Shown here in pieces: positions 1 to 11,455 of a stretch of DNA of 64,000 nucleotides. Position numbers and translations under genes: made by a program. The notes under the pieces were generated by a model, which had not been told where the DNA came from, ran no database searches, and worked only from the letters and a program-made list of their open reading frames with translations. Numbering within the stretch: position 1 is the first letter of the stretch; each line of letters begins with the position of its first letter. The DNA is from Coniferiporia sulphurascens. Its lineage: Eukaryota; Basidiomycota; Agaricomycetes; Hymenochaetales; Hymenochaetaceae. The stretch covers positions 1,364,001-1,428,000 of the forward strand of contig NBBA01000008.1 in the NCBI GenBank assembly GCA_002794785.1, read 5' to 3'.

Positions 1-462
1 GAGTAAGCAGAAGCTAATGTATCATTATGTAATACCGGAGGGCTCACAGCCTCACAAACGGGGACTTGCCGAACACACCATATTCACGAGATTTCGCGAA
101 ATCGGACCCGTGAACGTCGACGTGCTCCGGTGTATTCAGTCGGTATTTATGGTGCGCCAGTAAGTATAGGCGGACTATGTGCGCGGTGGGACTGCGCTAA
201 CCTCTCGTGCTTGGCAGCTGCAGTGCGGCGAAATCTGACCGTGTGTTTCAGTGTTCAAGCAAGCACGATTCTGGGGTGAAGCGGACAAAGCAATGAAGGA
301 TCAAACGATTTTATTTTACAATCACGGAGAGTGGAGTCCGAAAGTAGCAGGGTCGACTGCGGACAGAGCCTGCGAAGATGCATGTCGTTCGAGGGTACTG
401 CGCGACGCGAATTCCCCCAGCGCCTCCGGTGTCCGAACGGTGGAGCCTTGCGAGGCCTCCGA

Positions 463-470
463 TATAAAAA
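463..470 (+). promoter_or_regulatory. TATA box of the first secreted-protein gene
   Basis: TATAAAAA lies about 46 bp before the ATG at 516, a usual distance for a fungal core promoter with a short 5' leader. No other element in 1-515 could be supported, and no gene is seen in that stretch. Confidence 0.5.
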
Positions 471-515
471 CCTTCCCAGCCGCCCTTTTGGTTTTTCATC
501 CCCCACCTTACGGCC

Positions 516-1128
516 ATGCTTTTCTTCAAAGTCGCCCTCCTTTCCGCCCTCGCTGCGCTCGCCAATGCCCAGGTCTCGGTCTCATCCTCGACCACTGTGA
601 CCTCGCTGCCTGTCTCGCCGGTCGGCCCTGAGACGACGACTCTCTCTTCCTCGGTGACCGATACTGGTACCCTGACCCCGTGCGTGCCGGCTTAGGGCTG
701 TACGCTGCTTGTATGCGATTCTCATCCGAGCTTTTGACAGGTCCACTACCGATTCCGTGACTAGTATTATCAGCTCCGTCACCGACATCTCATCAGTGTC
801 AGACACGACGTAGGTTTTTTTAAGTCTGCTCTCTAGGCATGTCTGACGATTGTTTCGTGCACAAAGCGTCGACACATCGGTTGTCGACACGTCGTCGCTC
901 CTGACTGGCACCATCCCTGTTAGCGGAACGCCCTTGACTACAACGTCTTTATCCGTATCATCGCTGTCAAATACATTGGGTGCTACGACGATAGTATCGT
1001 CCCTTACGACTTCCGCCGCTACCACCAGCCCCGCTGCCACCAGCTCTGGCGCGGCCGTCGGCGGTGCAGCGATGAGCGGTGGACTGGCCGTCCTGGCCGG
1101 TGTTCTCGCGGCCGCTGGCCTTTACTGA
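516..1128 (+). CDS. Small Ser/Thr-rich secreted, probably GPI-anchored protein
   Basis: Three exons join in phase: 516-679, 741-809 and 867-1128, giving about 164 aa. The product starts with a classic signal peptide (MLFFKVALLSALAALANA, cleavage before QVS). A long Thr/Ser/Val-rich middle follows, suited to O-glycosylation. It ends in a small-residue GAA/SGG stretch and a hydrophobic tail (LAVLAGVLAAAGLY), the layout of a GPI-attachment signal. Introns start GTGCGT and GTAGGT. The ATG at 516 was chosen because it opens the signal peptide and has a TATA box 46 bp upstream. No enzymatic domain is recognised; a cell-wall or surface role is inferred from architecture only. Confidence 0.75.
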
Positions 1129-1915
1129 GATGCATTTTTGTGGAGCTTCGGCTCTTCGCTGGTGACGATGCGGACCTTCTGTAATTACAACCTTGGAGCA
1201 CGATGAACGGACAAATTCATTTGATAGCGTCTCGTGTTAGCAGTAGTTGTAGTTGCACCCTCCTTTACGATAGCCGCCCCGTGGGTTTGGAGACATTCAC
1301 TGGTGTTAATCTGCCTTTATTATTGTTTCGCCACTAGCTAGTAATTGCTTTCGAGCTCAATGCCATTGGACGTTCGGGTAATGCAGTGTGTTTACGTAAA
1401 TGTCTGATTGTAAACGTTCTTTCCCTGCTGGAATGAAGTTCAAATCCTTCTGTTCTGCTCTGTTTGTTTGCGACTTATCTATGCTAATGTCCGGCGTGGA
1501 TAGAATATTCTTTGATTTGCTCTGGTCTTTGCTCACTTCTTAGGTCTTTTGAGCTGCAGAGCAGTCAATATCTTTCTCCGAGCAACCTTCGCAAACGCGC
1601 GATATTGAGACGAATTATTCGAGAATATTGTGCAAACTTGCATTTTCTCATCCTTCTAGGCTTCGTTTGCAACTATGGCTGAGGTGTACACACTATGCGT
1701 CTCTGTGTAACTTACTGGTCCGGAAACTTGAAGCACCTTTGCACCCTACCTGACCCCTCCCCTTTGCGAATGCAAATAGCGCGATCCCCCCGCTCTAGAA
1801 CTCGTTAAAACCCGGTGCGGCAGCCCGCCGTTAACGTCCCACCAGACCTTCTTTCAAGCAGCTAACGGGCGTAAGGACATCCACCACCCAGTACACTAGA
1901 CACCAGACATCAGAC
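1129..1915. other. Intergenic, no gene seen
   Basis: The stretch holds the 3' region of the upstream gene and the promoter of the next. No open frame with family similarity, RNA gene or repeat could be supported. Confidence 0.5.
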
Positions 1916-2783
1916 ATGAAGGTCGTGCAACTTGCCCTTTTTCTATCTACAGTCGCGCTTAGTGTCGCGCCTGGACTCGCCACCGATCCGTGAGTACCTC
2001 TCAGCCCGGTTCCTGCTTTTTTTTTTAAGACCCTATTGCTGACTACTAGTCAGCTATGTTGTCACTGATGATGCGGGTCCTGGGGACTCGCGCATGACTA
2101 CTGCGGACGGAGGTCAGAATGGCGCCCCGGCACCGTTTCCGGACGGCGGCGGGCGCGACGCAAACCCTGACTTTCAGGCTACTACAATGTTGATGGGCGG
2201 TCCGTCGACGACGGGTGTGCCTGATGACGGCCGCCAGGGTAATCCTGACCAGGACCGTAATGGCGAATCAAAGCATGACGAGAGCGGCGTTACTTCTACG
2301 ACTAGTACAAGCATTATCGTTTACACTACTAATACTAGTCCCAGACCAGGTCCTACTCCTGAGACTGAGCATGGCCACGACAACGAGCACGACGACGAGC
2401 ACGACGACGAGCATGACGACGAGCACGACGACGAACACGACAACGACAACGAACACGACAATGACAACGAACACGACAATGACAACGAACACGACAATGA
2501 CAACGAACACGAAAGCGACCACGAACATGAACATGAACACGAACACGAACACAGCTCCAGCAAGTCGGGATCGGGATCTGGTTCTGGCGACGATAAAGAG
2601 TACATCACAACTGTCATATCTCTTGCAGTCCCAGTCCCACTTTCCACGGGCACTCGTGGTCCGAAAGAGACGCCCTCTGCTAAGAGCCAGAAAAGCTCGG
2701 GTTTACGGGATGGAAGTGTACACAGTCTTGGTGCGATTGCTGTTGTTGTCGCGGGTGCCGTGGCGGGTGCGGTACTGGTATGA
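1916..2783 (+). CDS. Secreted His/Asp/Glu-repeat protein with GPI-type tail
   Basis: Two exons, 1916-1989 and 2054-2783, join in phase (intron GTGAGT...CAG) to give about 267 aa. A signal peptide (MKVVQLALFLSTVALSVA) leads into a Thr/Pro/Asp-rich region. Next comes a block of about 60 residues built from EHDD, then EHDNDN, then EHEH repeats, a short Ser/Gly linker, and a hydrophobic C-terminus (LGAIAVVVAGAVAGAVLV) typical of GPI attachment. The alternating His and acidic residues would be expected to bind divalent metals at the cell surface, but that is inference. No catalytic domain is present. The antisense and +1 frames over the repeat also stay open; they are shadows of the repeat. Confidence 0.75.
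2376..2553 (+). repeat. In-frame minisatellite encoding the His/acid repeat
   Basis: A 12-bp unit (GAGCACGACGAC-like) is repeated about four times, followed by an 18-bp unit (GAACACGACAATGACAAC-like), then 6-bp GAACAC units. All are multiples of three, so copy-number change keeps the frame of the secreted protein open. Confidence 0.8.
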
Positions 2784-2970
2784 AATGCTCACTTTGAGTG
2801 GGCTGTAGACTTTTGCCAGTAGCCTTACTTCGTATATGCGTAGTTCCAAATAAACGAGAAAAATCAAATTTTCCATGCATAATCGGCATTTACGGGTAAT
2901 CTAATCGGCGAGCTAAAAGTGGTTATCAGATTACAGCTTAAAACTTCGAACTGATGAGTGATCCACCGCA

Positions 2971-5311
2971 ATGACTGTTCCCTGTATGCCGAAACCCAAT
3001 GGCTCGGACTACGTAGACGATGCATACGCAGAAGAACGATCTCTACTCATATTATATGCGACGGAGACGGGAAATGCGCTCGACGTAGCTGAACAGCTTG
3101 GACGAGAGGCGCAGCGGCGGCTGTTCTCCGTGCGACTGGCTAGTACCGACACTTATCCCCTCGTGCGTTTAGCTGTCTCCCGTCCTCGGGTTCACCTTAT
3201 AATATAACACTCACTCGGTTTACAGGAAGAAATCGTCGACGAAACACTCGTCGTCTTCGTAGTGTCAACGACTGGTTCTGGACAGGAACCGCGCTCGATG
3301 ACCGCGATGTGGAACATGCTGCTGCGCGAAAACCTCCCGGCAAACTTCTTCGAGGACCTCGATTTCGCGGTGTTTGGCCTCGGGGACACCGCATATGAGA
3401 AATTCTGCTGGGCCGCGAGGAAGCTCTCGAGGCGTCTGCTGGGTCTGGGTGCCAGAGAGATTTGTGAGCGCGGAGAGGGCGACGAGCAGCACGCTCTTGG
3501 GTTCGTGTCGTGCTTTCTCTCTGAGTTTGTTTTCCGGATGCTTATATGCGGTGCGTTGGGCTTATTAGAATAGAAGGTGCTTTGGACGCATGGATTCCGG
3601 TTGTCTTGGGCGCATTGGAGGAATTGCTCCCTCCACCCCCTGAGATGGCTTTTGACGATATGGATGCCTTGCCGCCACCCAGGATAAACATCGCTGGTCC
3701 ATCAGGGATTTCTTCAACTGCTGCAGGAAGGGATCCTTTGGAGGGAGTCGCAGGCTATCATTCTGCGACTGTCCGATGCAATGACCGGATGACCACGCAG
3801 GACTGGTATCAGGACGTTCGACATATCGAATTCGATTTTGAAGATGATATTGTGTATGTCAGGTTGCTTTCATCATGGTCTGCATCCCTTACGAGTTGCG
3901 TCTGCAGCTATGCTCCTGGGGACGTCGCTGTCATCCATCCATTCTTACCAGCCGCAGATGTCGAGTCTTTCCTCGAAAGCGTCGGCTGGAGCGACGTGGC
4001 GGACGAGGAATTCCGCTTCTCTGCCGTAAACAATTGTGGGTCATTATCTCTAAGCTTTTGTCTAAGAAGCACACTCTGATTATCTGATAGCTTTTCCTGT
4101 TTACGAGGGCATCCCTACGACTACGACGCTCAGGCGACTATTTACACAGTATCTAAACATCAATCATGTCCCCCGACGATCATTCTTCAAATCACTACGA
4201 CATTTTGCAAGAGACGAGCTAGAGTCGGAGAAGCTGGCGGAGTTTTGCTCGCCAGAAGGTGCTGTACGTCTCTATATGCGCTTTTTTGAGAGGGAGCTGA
4301 CCAGAGGCGTTACTTAGGATGAGCTTTATGACTACGTTACACGCGTGAGACGCACTATTCGAGAGGTGCTGTCGGAGTTCCGGTCGGTGCAAATACCGAA
4401 GGAGTATATCTTTGATCTGTTTCCCCTTCTCCGACCCCGGGAGTTTTCGATTGCTAGTTCTTCCCGAGTAAGATATCCGTAATGGTCTCTGAATTTAGGT
4501 TCTTAACTTTCGAGATACGTTTTTCAGGTTCATCGGGGACAGGTTCATCTGTGCGTAGCTATTGTGAGGTACAAGACGAAAATAAAGATACCGCGACGAG
4601 GAGTTGGTACAACTTATCTGGCCGCCCTAAGACCGGGTTAGTGGCCAGAACTCTTTGTCTGCTAGATCTAACGGCGAGTTGCGGTGATGTTCGTAGGCGA
4701 CAAACTTCGCATTGGCATTCGAAAAGGATTTCTGTCGCTTCCAGAGGATCCGAATGTACCGGTAGTCTGCATCGGGCCTGGTACGGGGGTGGCTCCAATG
4801 CGCGCGCTGATAAGCAATAGAGTCTTTGACGGCGCAACGGGTATTTCTTTCATTCAACCCTCAAATCAACAGTCTGCTTAAGAACTGTTCATCAGAAAAT
4901 ACCCTCTATTTTGGTTGCCGTTCTGCTTTGAAAGATCATCATTACGGATCTGAATGGAAAGCACTCGCAGACGCGAACCGGCTTGTGTACCGCCCCGCTT
5001 TCTCCCGTGATGGGCCGGAGGGGTCAAGCGTACTTATGTGCAGGATCTCATGGCCGAGGATGCGGAGAGATTGTGGGATCTGATTGGACGGAGGGGCGGC
5101 TGGGTATACGTTTCAGGGTTCGTGTGCTGCCGTTGTCAAAATCATTCGGTCTCACTTTTCTAGTAGATCGTCCAACAAGATGCCCGCAGCCGTGAAGGGT
5201 GCGATCGAGTCTGCTGCGCGGACTGCGGGAGGATTGTCAGAGGAGGGGGCGAGGTTGTTTATGAAGGAACTGCAGGACGAAGGTAGACTTTACGAGGAGT
5301 GCTGGAGCTAG
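2971..5311 (+). CDS. TAH18: NADPH-dependent diflavin oxidoreductase TAH18, with an apparent 1-nt frame break
   Basis: Ten exons: 2971-3162, 3226-3500, 3569-3853, 3908-4035, 4091-4263, 4318-4467, 4528-4636, 4697-4840, 4896-5117, 5167-5311. The product has a flavodoxin/FMN domain (ILYATETGNALDVAE near residue 29; VFGLGDTAYEKFC), an FAD domain (RPREFSIASS) and an NADPH domain (CIGPGTGVAPMRALI). This is the NDOR1/Tah18 family, which passes electrons from NADPH to the Dre2/anamorsin Fe-S protein in cytosolic iron-sulfur assembly. Exon phases agree at every junction except within exon 9. There the four-G run at 5020-5023 needs one more base to connect the DGPEG frame to the YVQDLMAEDAERLW frame. 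The summed exon length (1823 nt) is likewise one short of a multiple of three. A homopolymer sequencing error is more likely than loss of this usually essential gene. Confidence 0.92.
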
Positions 5312-6042
5312 TGAAGGACCAATGTGATGTATATGCGCTTTTTCCGAGGATGTAGGACCAATCGTTGAAACGGCGCGAGCGACGCGAAGCGACTAGAGGC
5401 GCTTTCTGACGGACTGCGACGAAGCACTGGAGTACTACGGCGTGGTCTAGGAGATCGCGTCTGGTGCGCCCTCTCTATTTTTGACTCGTGGAACTATGCT
5501 ATCGTGCCTCAGCATTTTCGTGTAAAAAGAGTAACGGATCGCCTGGTTACGCGCCGTGTCAGAGTCAGCCCGAACTCGGCGCGGTATTTCTGGCCGGTCT
5601 TGGCCCGCAGACTATAATGCAGGTCCTTTGTAGACACAACAAGTACAAGGACAACCGGGTCTTTTCTTTATATATACTTTACCAAATGCGTACAATTAAG
5701 CGAGAGATGAAGAATAGTGCACAGGCCTTGAATTCCAGGATCTTTTGTCCAGACTGCAGCTTGCCATGAAGACCTCGGTAAAGCAGGGCTATTGTCAGTG
5801 ACACATCGGTTGCTGGTTTACGTCGACCTGGTTACTTTGAATAAAGTCGAGGCTCCGGGCTGCAGCGAATTGGAAAAATCATGCCACTTGCGATGACTGT
5901 GCCCTTAAATACCCTTCGGTGCCTCGAGCTGTGCCAGCAGGATCTTGTGCTGGCACTCCCTCGCCCTACTTACAAGTAACACACTAGCGACAACTAATCC
6001 GCCCGCGCCGCTCGACCGGGACAACAGAAATAACAACAAACG
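5312..6042. other. Intergenic, no gene seen
   Basis: Lies between the TAH18 stop and the BAR-SH3 start. One open frame of 93 codons (5488-5769) has no family similarity or signal and was not accepted. No repeat or RNA gene was recognised. Confidence 0.5.
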
Positions 6043-8638
6043 ATGGCCAGTAAGCAGGTGCGTTCCGGATGTATCGCGTCTTTGAATTCGCGCTGGATCG
6101 GTTGACGGCAACTTACAGCTCGGAAAGCTTCGTCAAGTGAGTGCTCGCTAGTCGCAATGACCGCCCTCTCTTATCTACCTTCTTAGTGGGCAGGCGAAGT
6201 TATTTCGTCGCGCGAGAAGACGCAGCCATCTAGCGAGTTCGTAGCTTTGGAGAAGGATGTAGAGATAAGAAGGGGAGGGGTTGAGAAGTGAGTGCTCTGC
6301 GCGACACTGTTCACGTCGAAGCACGCCAGCTAAATGCGCGGAATGTAGGTTGCAGGTCGCGGCGACAGACTATCTGGAGTACATATCTAGCAAGGTGGAT
6401 TCTAACGCGCTACCTGGGGACGACACGATGATGCACACGGAGGCTCTTGGTGTCGTGATGATTGGATACGGGGAGGACTTGGGTGGTGACGGCCCACTCG
6501 GTGAGCCTTTAGTCCACTCGAAAATACCCCACATACTAAATGGTTCTAAACAGCACGATCTCTATCGACGTTTGGGCGCGCCCGGTGTCGGATTGCCGCC
6601 ATACAGAACATATATGCTGTTACATTTGCCGACACTTTCTTGGCTCATCTCGGACGCTCGATGGTCGAGTTCGAAGAACACGCGGCGAGGCGCAAGAAGC
6701 TCGACTCCCGGCGTCTCGCGTACGATGCTGCACTGACCAAGGTCGAGAAGACCTTTAAAAAGGAGAAGGACAAGAAGGAGGCTGAGGACGAGCTGGAGAA
6801 GGCGAGGGAGAGATATGAGGAGGTGTCAGAAGAGGTGCAGGCGAGCATGGACAACATCAAGGAAAATGAATTTGCACATCAGCGGGAGTTACGAAACTTC
6901 CTTGACCTGGAGAAGAAGTTTGTTGAGCAACACTTGGAGGCCCTGAAGGAGGTCCAATTGGAGTGGCCTGAGGCCAGGTCGGTGTATTTCCCCCCTCGTG
7001 GTTGTGAATACACTGACATTGATTGTGAATAGCTTTTCAACTACTCCCAAAAGGCCTGGATCTACCGCTGCTTCGTCACATTCGCACTCGCTTAGTCGCA
7101 CGTCAACCATGAGCTCGGACCCGAAAGATGCTGTTAATGGCGCAAAGCACGCTCCTCCCCTCCCGTCGAGGTTTGGTTCCCATCGCTCATCTCGTTCTTT
7201 GCGTTCGATAGGTTCCGATAAGAGGAATTCTACTCGTTTAGGAAATGAAGGTGAAGAGTCCGACGAATCGGACAGGGAGGCAACCGTGTCTCGTCCTCCG
7301 TCGCGTGCATCACGTAAAATGTCCCTCAAGAGCTCTCGCCCGCCTTCTCGCCAGTCCAAGGGTCGTTCACGCTCGGACTCTGTGGCGACTACTGTTAGTG
7401 CTTCGGCGCCGGATATGTCCGATGATACGGCGTCAGCCAAGACCAATGGGAAGCACAAGAAAACCACCAGCGGCGTCGCAAGCTGGGTTGGTGATGCCAT
7501 GACGAGCGTGATGGGTCGCAGTAAGCCCCGGGTTTCGGACAAGGAAAACTTCTCTGCTTTAGGAGACGGAGACGACGAAGAGCGGGCTGGCGGCAAGGAT
7601 GTCGCAGGAAAACGTTCTCGGAGGTTGTCAAATCGTTCGACAAAAAGCAACAAGTCGGCGGGTGGAAGGTCACATTCGCAGTCCGAGTTCGACGCAGACT
7701 TCAAAAGGCCGGAAAGAAAGGTCATGAAGGCGCTCTACGATTTCTCAGGGAGCAGCGACGAGCTGAGTTTCAGAGCTGGCGAAGAGATTGTCGTCTTGCA
7801 CGAGGTCCTGGATGACTGGTGGCTCGGTGAGGCGGGTGGACGAAAGGGTCTCTTCCCGACAAACTATGCAACTGTGGTGAAGACGGCTACCCCGAGATCG
7901 AAGAGCGCCAGTACCTCAAGCATTCTCGGACTCAGCCAACTTTCGCGCAGGAACAGCAAGACCCATCTTGACGAGGAGAGCCGCAGGATGCTTGTCAGCG
8001 CTTCAGATACGGATGTCAGTGCGGATGGAGAGGATGAGCATGATGGGGAGAGTATAAGCGAATGGCAGCCGTTTGATGACCGTCATCACGCCCCTCCTGC
8101 TCATCAAGGCTCTGGGACAGTTCTGGATTCTCTTGATTATCGTACGGATTATGGCGATTCTGATACATCCGAATGGGAGTTCCGCAGAAAACTCTCTATG
8201 TCACTGGCGAAGCTTGACGTGCAAAAATTGCCCCCAAGACCTGCAGGGGATGAAGTGCGCACTGCTGACATTTCGACATCTTCTCCGAGCTCTTCGCCGG
8301 TGAAGAGGATACCTCCACCTCCACCTCCCCCTAGACGTCAGCCAGTTAGTGCTAATCCTGGGGGACCACCTCCTTTGCCTGTACGAAATTCCGCGCCGAT
8401 ACGCACCCAGTCAGCGGGTGCTATGATAAGTACTCTCGTTCCTCCTATAGAATCCCGACGCGCACATTCCGATACTAGCTCACCTTTCGAAAGCCAGAGC
8501 GAGCTGTCTTTCGATACGGTCGCGACAACCTATGCGCATTCAATGATCAGGTGTGGATCGTGTAACTGCGAAGATTTCGTTGAGGATCCGTTCAGGGGAC
8601 GCAGCATCTGTGCGAACTGCGCGCACCCGCACGACTGA
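6043..8638 (+). CDS. BAR and SH3 domain protein (endophilin-like) with C-terminal Cys motif
   Basis: Six exons: 6043-6057, 6119-6136 (an 18-nt microexon), 6187-6287, 6349-6500, 6554-6977, 7033-8638; summed length fits 771 aa. The N-terminus (MASKQLGKLRQWAGEVISS) and the helical region with FGRARCRIAAIQ and FADTFLAHLGRSMVEFEE form a BAR domain (about residues 1-240), which dimerises and bends membranes. After a Ser/Arg-rich linker comes an SH3 domain at about residues 463-520 (MKALYDFSGSSDELSF ... DDWWLGE ... GLFPTNY), expected to bind Pro-rich partners in endocytosis or actin assembly. A Pro-rich stretch follows. The last 30 residues hold a CGSCNC...CANC pattern that could bind zinc. Microexons at the start support the ATG at 6043. 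Confidence 0.9.
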
Positions 8639-8943
8639 GACTATTTCTCCATCATCACGACAGCGTAGTAGTCTGCTAATATGACTGTAGCCCTGTAGTA
8701 ATATCTCCCGACGCGCTTGGACGCTGTGAATTATATGTAAATACCTAGTACGCGCTCAACGCTCATTCGAATATCTTGTTATCAAACTTTGCTACTTATT
8801 GCTTCCGTGGCCGTGCGAATGTTGTGGCCAAAACAGTTGACGGCGTTTGCACGCGACTGCGACGCGACTCGATTGTCAACCACACGAACAACTCTCGGCC
8901 TGCGCGATCTACACCCCCTTGTACTTTTTGGCGAATTTTCACA

Positions 8944-9983
8944 ATGTCCTCACAATATTCGGGATCCTTATTGATTAAGAAGAAGGCGGAGTTGCAGGAA
9001 ATTGCGAATGCCCTGGGCATTCCAGACGCTGGAACGCGAGAAGACCTCCAGCAGCGTATCAAGAGACACTTGGACGACTACAGCGCAGACCTTGAGGGAG
9101 ACCCGGTCTTTTCTGGCTTGTACGCACGGAAGCGCCAGAGGAGTCTTCAGCCACCTGGGGTTATCCAGCCATCGCGTTTCCGCTCTTCTGAGCCCAGGTT
9201 TTCTGCTATTCCAGAGGAAAGGGGGTTCTCGTCTGTTATGGACGACCTGCGCGATGTCTCGGTGATGCTGCCTCATGCACCTCTGTCCCCAGCACCCCCT
9301 TCGCCCTCGCCTCTCAGAAGGGCATCGATGTCTCCGAGCAGCCTACCGCCCCTTCCTCCTTCTCCGGCAAAAAGCATCATCGCGGACATCATGGCGCAAC
9401 CTGAGGTCCAAGCTGTTGTAGAGATGGAACGCGATGCTATGGGAAGCTTTACGCAAGTTCTTTCCGCCTCTCGAACTGTACGTTTTCATTCATTAAGCAT
9501 ATACTCAATAAATCTCAGTCGGATTATTAGTTCCTCTCTAACGGCTGCAACATCTTCGTAATGTCGGCGCTTCTGGACTTCCTCTCAATCATGTTTGCCA
9601 TCCATGGAAATTCATACTATCCCGTCCCTCCTATTACCGCACAAGTAGAACCGGCGCTTCAGGCTACAGTATGGGTTACTGTACACTGGGCCATTCCTTC
9701 CGTTATTCTCCCAGTAATTATCGGCTACTTAATCTCCTTTCCGGCGCCTATTCTCCGGCCGGGATTTGATGTTCTGTCAGGGTCCATAGTTCGCGTCGCT
9801 GCGAATGTCGCCTACCCTTTCCCGTCAATGATCTTCATGGCTCGGAAGGACGAAGTTCAGAGTCTTGATGTTTTGGGCGTGAAGTGGAGAGTGATCTCTG
9901 CTGGCGTCACGTTGGCTTTTGCATTTGCGGAAGCGATCAACCGCGCTCCCACTAGAGAATGGATTCGTCCAGGTAGTCCTTAG
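8944..9983 (+). CDS. SAP-domain protein with C-terminal membrane segments
   Basis: Two exons, 8944-9477 and 9531-9983 (intron GTACGT...TAG), give about 328 aa. Residues about 8-45 (KKAELQEIANALGIPDAG...REDLQQRIKRHL) form a helix-turn-helix SAP-like motif of the kind that binds AT-rich DNA. A Ser/Pro-rich linker with LPPLPPSP-type repeats follows. The second exon carries at least three hydrophobic segments, including VTVHWAIPSVILPVIIGYLI and AGVTLAFAFAEAI. A DNA-binding N-terminus followed by membrane spans recalls inner nuclear membrane proteins, but no named family could be assigned. The start at 8944 was preferred over an upstream in-frame extension because homology-like sequence begins there. 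Confidence 0.75.
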
Positions 9984-10431
9984 GTGAGCTAAGAGGTGAT
10001 CTGCGTTTCGTAGTTAAACTCTGACCCCGGATATTGGCGCAGGGCTAGGACAGGCAATCCTTACTGCTTGTGTTTGCTTTTCCTTTTTATACCTAATATT
10101 CCACTGCCTGTACGCTGGTTGTTGTCGCGCTGAAATCTCAATGTACGAGTACTTCGAATGTGTTGCTAAATTCGCTATCTTTTATTCCTTACGTCCCCTT
10201 CACTATGTCTCCCCAATTATGCTTGGATATGTACTGTTTGATTGTCTCGTAATGACCTTATGCCAATATACCCATGCTATACTCTCTTCAAAAACTACTC
10301 TGATACTGCGATGTAGAAACGGGAAGACTTATAAGTACATGAAATAATGTATCCACAACATACTATACAACCGCGGCAAACGACCCGCATCCACCTAAAA
10401 ATTCCTGTCAATACGATATACTGTCCAATAT
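9984..10431. other. Intergenic between convergent genes
   Basis: Shared 3' region of the SAP-domain gene (plus) and the following minus-strand gene. A 68-codon open frame at 10141-10347 is AT-rich and unsupported. Confidence 0.5.
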
Positions 10432-11338
10432 TTAAGCCGCCGCAGCCTGCTCGGCTTTAGCCTGATTGTTGTCGTTCATGGCTTTCAAGCATTGTCCGAC
10501 ACCCATGACAACGGCACCAACGGCCTGTGCCGCGCCTGAGGCGAGGAGCGCACCACCAGCCCCGGCGCTGATGATGGGGATGGAGGGGATAGTCCCGACA
10601 GTGATAAGAATTGCGCTCATGGCACTCATGGCCTTTGGGTGCTCCGTCGTGAGGAACTCGAGGGCGGAGCATGCATTGACAAGCCATGCTGGCGCCTTGG
10701 TTACAGCCGTGAGCGCGGCTGAACGTAACACGGTATATGAGTGAGCATATAAAAGAAATTTTGTGGGAATAGAGACAGACCTGCATCCTCTGGTGTGACC
10801 GTAGGTGCGACCGTTTTCGCAACGACGAGCTCGGAGTTTGATTTATCGTCCTTCTCGGATGAAGAATCGGCCTTGCCGATGACCCACCAGCTGCCCTGCT
10901 TTTTAGGCATCGGGCGCTCGGAGACAATAGGGTCGCCTAGAGTCTTGGATTTGGGGCTGGGAGATCTCCCTGCAGCGATGACGATTGTTAGCTACGTGCT
11001 GCAATATTATTTAAAGGAGGGGGAGGGGGGGACGTACATCCAATATTCTGCACCGCGATCTTGAACTTCTTCCAGTTCCAGACGTGCTTGTTGCCGGTCA
11101 TCTGCTGCATGACTCGACCAAGCTCGTCGAGTCGCTCGCGCGGCTTCTGGCCGAGGTAATGGCGCCCGACGCGGTACCAATAGTCTTTGGGCACTTTGCG
11201 CTCTTTGCAGCCGGCCCTGATAGCATCTAGCCAGGCGACCGGGTCGTCCTTTGCCTTGCCGTTAAAGACTGGTGCGTCGGTCCAAGAAGCGTAGAGACCA
11301 TCGAGGTCAAATGGCTTGATCCTGAGAGCGTCGAGCAT
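10432..11338 (-). CDS. Uncharacterised basidiomycete-type protein, gag-like N-terminus and Gly/Ala-rich hydrophobic C-terminus
   Basis: Three minus-strand exons, 11338-11038, 10969-10781 and 10718-10432, join in phase to give 258 aa. The N-terminal domain (DAPVFNGKAKDDPVAWLDAI ... DYWYRVGRHYLGQ ... WNWKKFKIAVQNIGW) has the F-GK-D-P-WL-I pattern of retroelement capsid proteins; I recall proteins of this layout in many mushroom genomes. A short basic-acidic linker (KQGSWWVIGK) follows. The C-terminal 95 residues (NACSALEFLTTEHPKAMSA ... ISAGAGGALLASGAAQAVGA) are hydrophobic and glycine-rich. The ATG at 11338 lies 90 bp downstream of a TATA box. Function is unknown; domestication of a gag gene is a possibility, not shown. 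Confidence 0.75.
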
Positions 11339-11427
11339 GGCGAGAGAGTAGGATATAAAAACGTAGAATGTAGTAGTATGAGACGGGGGTTGAGAGAATA
11401 CGTCAGTTGACTGGAATACACCGCGCC

Positions 11428-11435
11428 TTATATAT
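11428..11435 (-). promoter_or_regulatory. TATA box of the minus-strand gag-like gene
   Basis: ATATATAA on the minus strand, about 90 bp upstream of the ATG at 11338. It supports that start over the in-frame codon at 11455, which lies upstream of the TATA box itself. Confidence 0.45.
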
Positions 11436-11455
11436 GTCTGGGTGCCGCTTGTCAT

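Noticed and set aside
2215..2808. Long alternative and antisense frames over the His/Asp repeat
   Set aside because: They are open only because the repeat unit is a multiple of three; the frame with signal peptide and GPI-type tail is the real one.
6889..7725. 278-codon antisense frame over the BAR-SH3 gene
   Set aside because: Shadow of the Ser/Arg-rich linker exon; no independent start context or domain.
10141..10347. 68-codon plus-strand frame
   Set aside because: AT-rich, lies in a convergent 3' region, no domain or splice support.
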